Below are positions 23,405-26,250 of a DNA stretch of 26,250 nucleotides, in pieces. Position 1 is the first letter of the stretch; every line of letters starts with the position of its first letter. The position numbers and the translations under genes are program-made. The DNA lies in the NCBI GenBank assembly GCA_016180605.1, contig JACPAW010000070.1:1-26250 (forward strand). Reading direction: 5' to 3'. The notes below the pieces were generated by a model that searched no databases, was not told the origin of the DNA, and saw nothing but the letters and a program-made list of their open reading frames with translations. Source of the DNA: Candidatus Omnitrophota bacterium. GTDB lineage: Bacteria; Omnitrophota; Gorgyraeia; Aquiviventales; Aquiviventaceae.

Positions 23405-23816
23405 ACTTCTGAAATTCATCCCAAGCAAAACGTTGATTGCCCCTCCAGAACACATAGCCTTCAGGGCTCATTTCCACTCGAAAAAGACCCACCCCTAAGC
23501 AAGCGGCCATGGGCCAAAGGCGATTGAAAGCACGTTCATTATCGACCAGAATCGCGTGAAGATTGCCCGTGAAGCGAAACCAGAAAGCCGACACCCAAAC
23601 CCAGGGCCAGAAAAGCCGCCGCGGAATGCCCAATAAACGGATATTGGGCCGTGGCGCGATCAGGTTCAAAACGGAACGGTCTAACCATCCCTTGACGAGA
23701 TGGATGAACTCCGTGCTTGAAAGCCTGGAATCCAAAGAACATTCGCGCTGCGCTTGCCAGCCTCGCTCTACCAAAGACAACACCAAAGACTTGGGGCTAC
23801 CCTTCGACATGGGCAT
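23382..23816 (-). CDS. Hypothetical protein, 144 residues, unrecognised
   Basis: I do not recognise this protein. It overlaps the GT9 stop upstream by 20 bases and the CgeB-like start downstream by 23, so it fits tightly into the transcript and would otherwise leave a gap of about 390 bases; this supports it being real. It is basic with a Trp-rich hydrophobic stretch, RRLFWPWVWVSAFWFRF, around 66-82, followed by NLHAILVDNERAFNRLW and a C-terminal GYVFWRGNQRFAWDEFQKY. The hydrophobic stretch is broken by charged residues and may be a membrane-surface helix rather than a spanning segment. It could be an accessory to the adjacent transferases. A second ATG at 23810 is possible. Confidence 0.65.
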   Translation of the reverse strand: MPMSKGSPKSLVLSLVERGWQAQRECSLDSRLSSTEFIHLVKGWLDRSVLNLIAPRPNIRLLGIPRRLFWPWVWVSAFWFRFTGNLHAILVDNERAFNRLWPMAACLGVGLFRVEMSPEGYVFWRGNQRFAWDEFQKYADCSHI

Positions 23817-24906
23817 GATCGGTAACCTCTTTATCGTTTAGCAACTCCACACAAGCCTCCAAAACATCATCCGGTTCGATGTGTGTCAGGCACGCACGCT
23901 CGTAAGGGCAAGGGGGCAGCCGGAATTCATGATAGCAGGGACGGCAGCGTAGTTCATCTTGCTTGATCACCCGGTGCCTGGAATTATCATAAGGATAAGG
24001 GCCGTAAACCAAAGGATCCACCGGGCCAAAGATGGAAACGGTTTTCACCCGCTGGCTCACCGCCAAATGCAAGGGCCCGCCATCGTTGCAAATCACCAGG
24101 GAGAGCCGAGCCAAAAGGCTCACAAACTGCCCGAGGCTAGTCTGGCCGCTTAAGTCGATGGAAGGATAGCGCATCAGGTGAGCCACTGTTTGGCAAACCT
24201 TCTGGTCGGAAGCCTCTCCGAATAAAATCACCTGGGAATGATAATGCTTAGCCAAGAAATCTCCAACCGCTGCAAAGCCCTCAAAGCTCCAGCGGCGAAA
24301 GGGCGCATCCACTCCCCAACTGACTCCCCCAGCGGGAACAATCCCCACCAAAAGGGGCAAAGGCGCAGAGACATGATGCTGCAGCCACTCTTGCGCCCAT
24401 TGCTCATCCGACTCATCCGTGTTCAATTCCAATGACGTCTCTGTCAAGTTGATTCCCAAAAAACGCAGAAGCCTTCGGTAGTATTCCACGACATGCACGT
24501 CATGATAGCCATCGATTGTCAGAAACTCGCTAAGAAAACGTCCGCGCTTTCGGTAATTGAAGCCCACGCGGCGCTTGACTCCAAGCAGTGCCAGCAGAAA
24601 ACTGTACCGCTCTCCTAGAGAAAGATCCAATACGATATCGAAGCGCGCCGCATGCAAGCGACGGCTCAAGCTCCAAAGCAGGTTTAGACCTTTCCAGAAA
24701 GAATGCTGCCACAATCGGACGAGTTCATCTTTCTCGTAAATGAAAAGCTCATTGAGATGCGGATTGGATTTTAGAATCCGCTCCGTCCTTCGGTTGCAAA
24801 GATAGCCGATGGTGCCATTCGGAAACGCCAAGCGCAAAGCACGGATCAGCGGGGTCGTAAACAAAACGTCTCCGATGCCAAACGGGTTGACGATAAGGAT
24901 CCGCAT
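23797..24906 (-). CDS. Heptosyltransferase-family glycosyltransferase (GT9), complete
   Basis: This 369-residue GT-B enzyme of the LPS heptosyltransferase family begins MRILIVNPFGIGDVLFTTPL; Asp13 is in the position of the WaaC catalytic base. RFDIVLDLSLGERYSFLLALLG and VKRRVGFNYRKRGRF follow. The donor-side block ICNDGGPLHLAV is intact, and the C-terminal region has CRPCYHEFRLPPCPYERACL, a Cys-rich pattern often seen in GT9 proteins of uncultured phyla. It would add heptose or another sugar to the LPS core at the inner face of the inner membrane. It lies 18 bases after the other GT9 gene. Confidence 0.9.
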   Translation of the reverse strand: MRILIVNPFGIGDVLFTTPLIRALRLAFPNGTIGYLCNRRTERILKSNPHLNELFIYEKDELVRLWQHSFWKGLNLLWSLSRRLHAARFDIVLDLSLGERYSFLLALLGVKRRVGFNYRKRGRFLSEFLTIDGYHDVHVVEYYRRLLRFLGINLTETSLELNTDESDEQWAQEWLQHHVSAPLPLLVGIVPAGGVSWGVDAPFRRWSFEGFAAVGDFLAKHYHSQVILFGEASDQKVCQTVAHLMRYPSIDLSGQTSLGQFVSLLARLSLVICNDGGPLHLAVSQRVKTVSIFGPVDPLVYGPYPYDNSRHRVIKQDELRCRPCYHEFRLPPCPYERACLTHIEPDDVLEACVELLNDKEVTDHAHVEG

Positions 24907-24924
24907 CGAATTAAAAAGGGTGGC

Positions 24925-25788
24925 TCATTTTATATACGGCTGCAGCTGTTCCAGTACGTCTTTCGTTGAAATCTCTTCCATCGAAGGTCTGCAAATGATC
25001 GAGTGATTCTTTCCCCAAGGGCCCCATCGCACCGGTTGCGTGGCTCTCTGCTGGGTGCTGAATAATGCCAAAACGGGAGTCCCTACGGCAGCGGCAAGAT
25101 GCATGGGACCGCTATCGGTTGAAATCAAAAGGCGGGAAATTTGCAGCAAGCCCGCTAATTGGCGCAAGGTAAGCTTTCCGACGAAAACCGCCACTTGCCG
25201 CTTGTCAAATACAATAGAGGAAACCCGCGAAGCATTTTCTGCTCCTCCGATGACGACAAGCTGCAGCTTATGCTTCTCCACCGCTTCACGAACGAATGAG
25301 TCGCACCGCTCCAGGGACCATTCCTTTTGGGCATTGGAGCTCCAAGGATGGAATACGATAAATTCCGGATTGGAAAAACCGTGCTCTGTTAAAAGACCCC
25401 GAACCTGGGCCTGTTCTGCGATCAATGGAGGGAACTGCCATGCGGGCAGACGTCGCGCAAGTCCGAGTGTTTCAATTAGATCCAGATTATACTCGACCTC
25501 ATGCCGCTCGCCAAGCGACTTGCAATCCTTAAGACGATGAGTCAAAAGCCGCCCCCATTTCCGGCAATACCCTACTCGCAGCGGAATACCGGCTAAGGAA
25601 GTAGCCAGGTGAAGCTCTTTCATCGGATTAGAAATAATCGCCACATCGAAGTGGTGCGGTTTAAGCTGGCGTATTAAATGGATGCAGCGCTGCCACCATG
25701 CGCCACCCGGCTCTGAAGTAGTCATCACCTCATCCACGAATGGGAGCAAAGGCTCCCCGATGCGGTTGAAGGAAACGAAGATTTTCAT
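24925..25788 (-). CDS. GT9 glycosyltransferase lacking the N-terminal catalytic segment
   Basis: This 287-residue protein is clearly GT9: FDVAIISNPMKELHLATSLAGIP around 47-69, IVFHPWSSNAQKEWSLER, LQLVVIGGAEN, and the donor block STDSGPMHLAAAVGTPVLALF at 223-243. It starts MKIFVSFNRIGEPLLPFVDE, which aligns with the second strand of the family and the usual PYVDEV block. The first strand and helix with the GDxLxTTP motif and its catalytic Asp are absent. No in-frame or other-frame remnant was found in the 147 bases upstream, and a strong AGGAG precedes the ATG, so this looks like the real start. It may be a structural or donor-binding partner of the complete GT9 gene next to it, or a decaying copy. 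Confidence 0.82.
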   Translation of the reverse strand: MKIFVSFNRIGEPLLPFVDEVMTTSEPGGAWWQRCIHLIRQLKPHHFDVAIISNPMKELHLATSLAGIPLRVGYCRKWGRLLTHRLKDCKSLGERHEVEYNLDLIETLGLARRLPAWQFPPLIAEQAQVRGLLTEHGFSNPEFIVFHPWSSNAQKEWSLERCDSFVREAVEKHKLQLVVIGGAENASRVSSIVFDKRQVAVFVGKLTLRQLAGLLQISRLLISTDSGPMHLAAAVGTPVLALFSTQQRATQPVRWGPWGKNHSIICRPSMEEISTKDVLEQLQPYIK

Positions 25789-25794
25789 CTTTCT

Positions 25795-25841
25795 CTCCTC
25801 TCGCCGGTTTTTTATTTAGCCTTTCGGCTAGACAAGCGAGA
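25795..25841 (-). promoter_or_regulatory. Candidate structured leader overlapping the GT9 ribosome binding site
   Basis: On the minus strand TCTCGC (25836-25841) can pair with GCGAGA (25799-25804), enclosing a perfect TAGCC-GAAA-GGCTA hairpin (25817-25830) with a GNRA tetraloop and an A-rich linker. The outer stem abuts the AGGAG Shine-Dalgarno (25795-25799). Folding could limit ribosome access. It matches no riboswitch class I know. Confidence 0.35.
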
Positions 25842-25935
25842 CGGCTATAAATCCGTTCCTTAACAGGAATTATTCAAGCGTTTCCGAGTGCCGTAAGTCC
25901 GGATGCGCTTCCCATCAAGGGGAATCTTTAAAGAA

Positions 25936-26250
25936 CTATCCTACTCTGAGCCGACGAACACAATTATTCGCAAGCTCGGTGTAGGAGGGAAAGTTTTTTA
26001 AGCTTTCCGGGTCCAGTACAATAATGCCAGAGGTCCTTACAAAGGAGGCATGAGGTATCATCAAATAGTGAATACCCCACATGGGATCGTTTGGCTCTAA
26101 GATCAACAGCCGGCCAGGATACAAAGCCCGCAAGGCACGTATTTTATTTTGTGCCTCAGCCGGCACGCCCCGAGGAACAATCACTGCATTTCTACCTGAA
26201 AGTTCTTTGAGTCTTTGTTCCAATAAAAATAAGACTGCTTTGAAAGAAGA
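25936..26250 (-). CDS. C-terminal end of an unrecognised protein (5' end outside window)
   Basis: The frame is open from the window edge to a stop at 25936 and gives 104 residues. It starts within SSFKAVLFLLEQRLKELSGR and continues NAVIVPRGVPAEAQNKIRAL, LYPGRLLILEPNDPMW and SGIIVLDPESLKNFPSY. Alternating hydrophobic strands and charged helices suggest the C-terminal half of an alpha/beta fold, perhaps a GT-B type, but no motif settles it. The frame has no in-frame stop up to the window edge, so an internal start is not needed. It is separated from the GT9 gene by 147 bases. Confidence 0.55.
   Translation of the reverse strand, partial: SSFKAVLFLLEQRLKELSGRNAVIVPRGVPAEAQNKIRALRALYPGRLLILEPNDPMWGIHYLMIPHASFVRTSGIIVLDPESLKNFPSYTELANNCVRRLRVG

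Noticed and set aside
25817..25830. TAGCC-GAAA-GGCTA hairpin as a terminator
   Set aside because: On the minus strand it is followed by A-rich, not T-rich, sequence; on the plus strand the T-run precedes the stem. It is kept only as part of a possible leader.
25795..25841. preQ1-type or c-di-GMP riboswitch
   Set aside because: The loop is a GNRA tetraloop and the conserved bases of these classes are absent.

Overview
The window reads as one bacterial chromosome segment of moderately high GC. All genes but one lie on the minus strand, so gene order along the transcript runs from high to low coordinates. Two heptosyltransferase-family (GT9) genes, three WaaE-like glycosyltransferase copies and several sugar-modifying enzymes indicate a diderm that makes LPS or a related surface glycan. 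Conserved names give no species. The udg-priA-def-fmt order and the glycan content would fit an uncultured lineage such as Omnitrophota, but this is a weak inference.

Region 1 (1-4448) is central metabolism: pgk (last few codons cut off by the window), gap with a strong ribosome binding site, and two tandem galT-family genes. One galT has the normal HxHxQ active site. The other has Arg in place of the nucleophilic His.

Region 2 (4540-9027) is information processing: fmt, def, priA and a family 4 uracil-DNA glycosylase. fmt is broken by a 28-bp tandem duplication and also has Gly where the catalytic Asn is expected.

Region 3 (9170-12890) holds a GT28/MGDG-synthase-like glycosyltransferase, a NodB-type deacetylase, a SAM methyltransferase and a Gfo/Idh/MocA oxidoreductase. 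The last three are translationally coupled.

Region 4 (13114-26250) is a dense glycan locus: a UXS-like SDR, a C-methyltransferase and a cupin (a possible branched-sugar module); a 795-residue protein with three GT2 domains; the divergent GT87 membrane mannosyltransferase-like gene, which is the only plus-strand gene; two more GT2 genes; an epimerase with an inserted Cys4 knuckle; a CgeB-like glycosyltransferase; an unrecognised 144-residue protein; two GT9 genes, one lacking its N-terminal catalytic segment; and the end of an unknown gene.

The most unusual non-coding feature is a family of heptamer-periodic, mostly inverted-repeat elements. They fill every sizeable gap between genes from 3.3 to 13.1 kb and are absent from the tightly packed region beyond. 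Two copies are long matching elements in opposite orientation, and one of these carries a clean 33-bp nested insertion. No rRNA, tRNA, insertion sequence, CRISPR array or origin was seen. No gene-free stretch exceeds 300 bases; the largest gaps are 5986-6192, 12891-13113 and 25789-25935.
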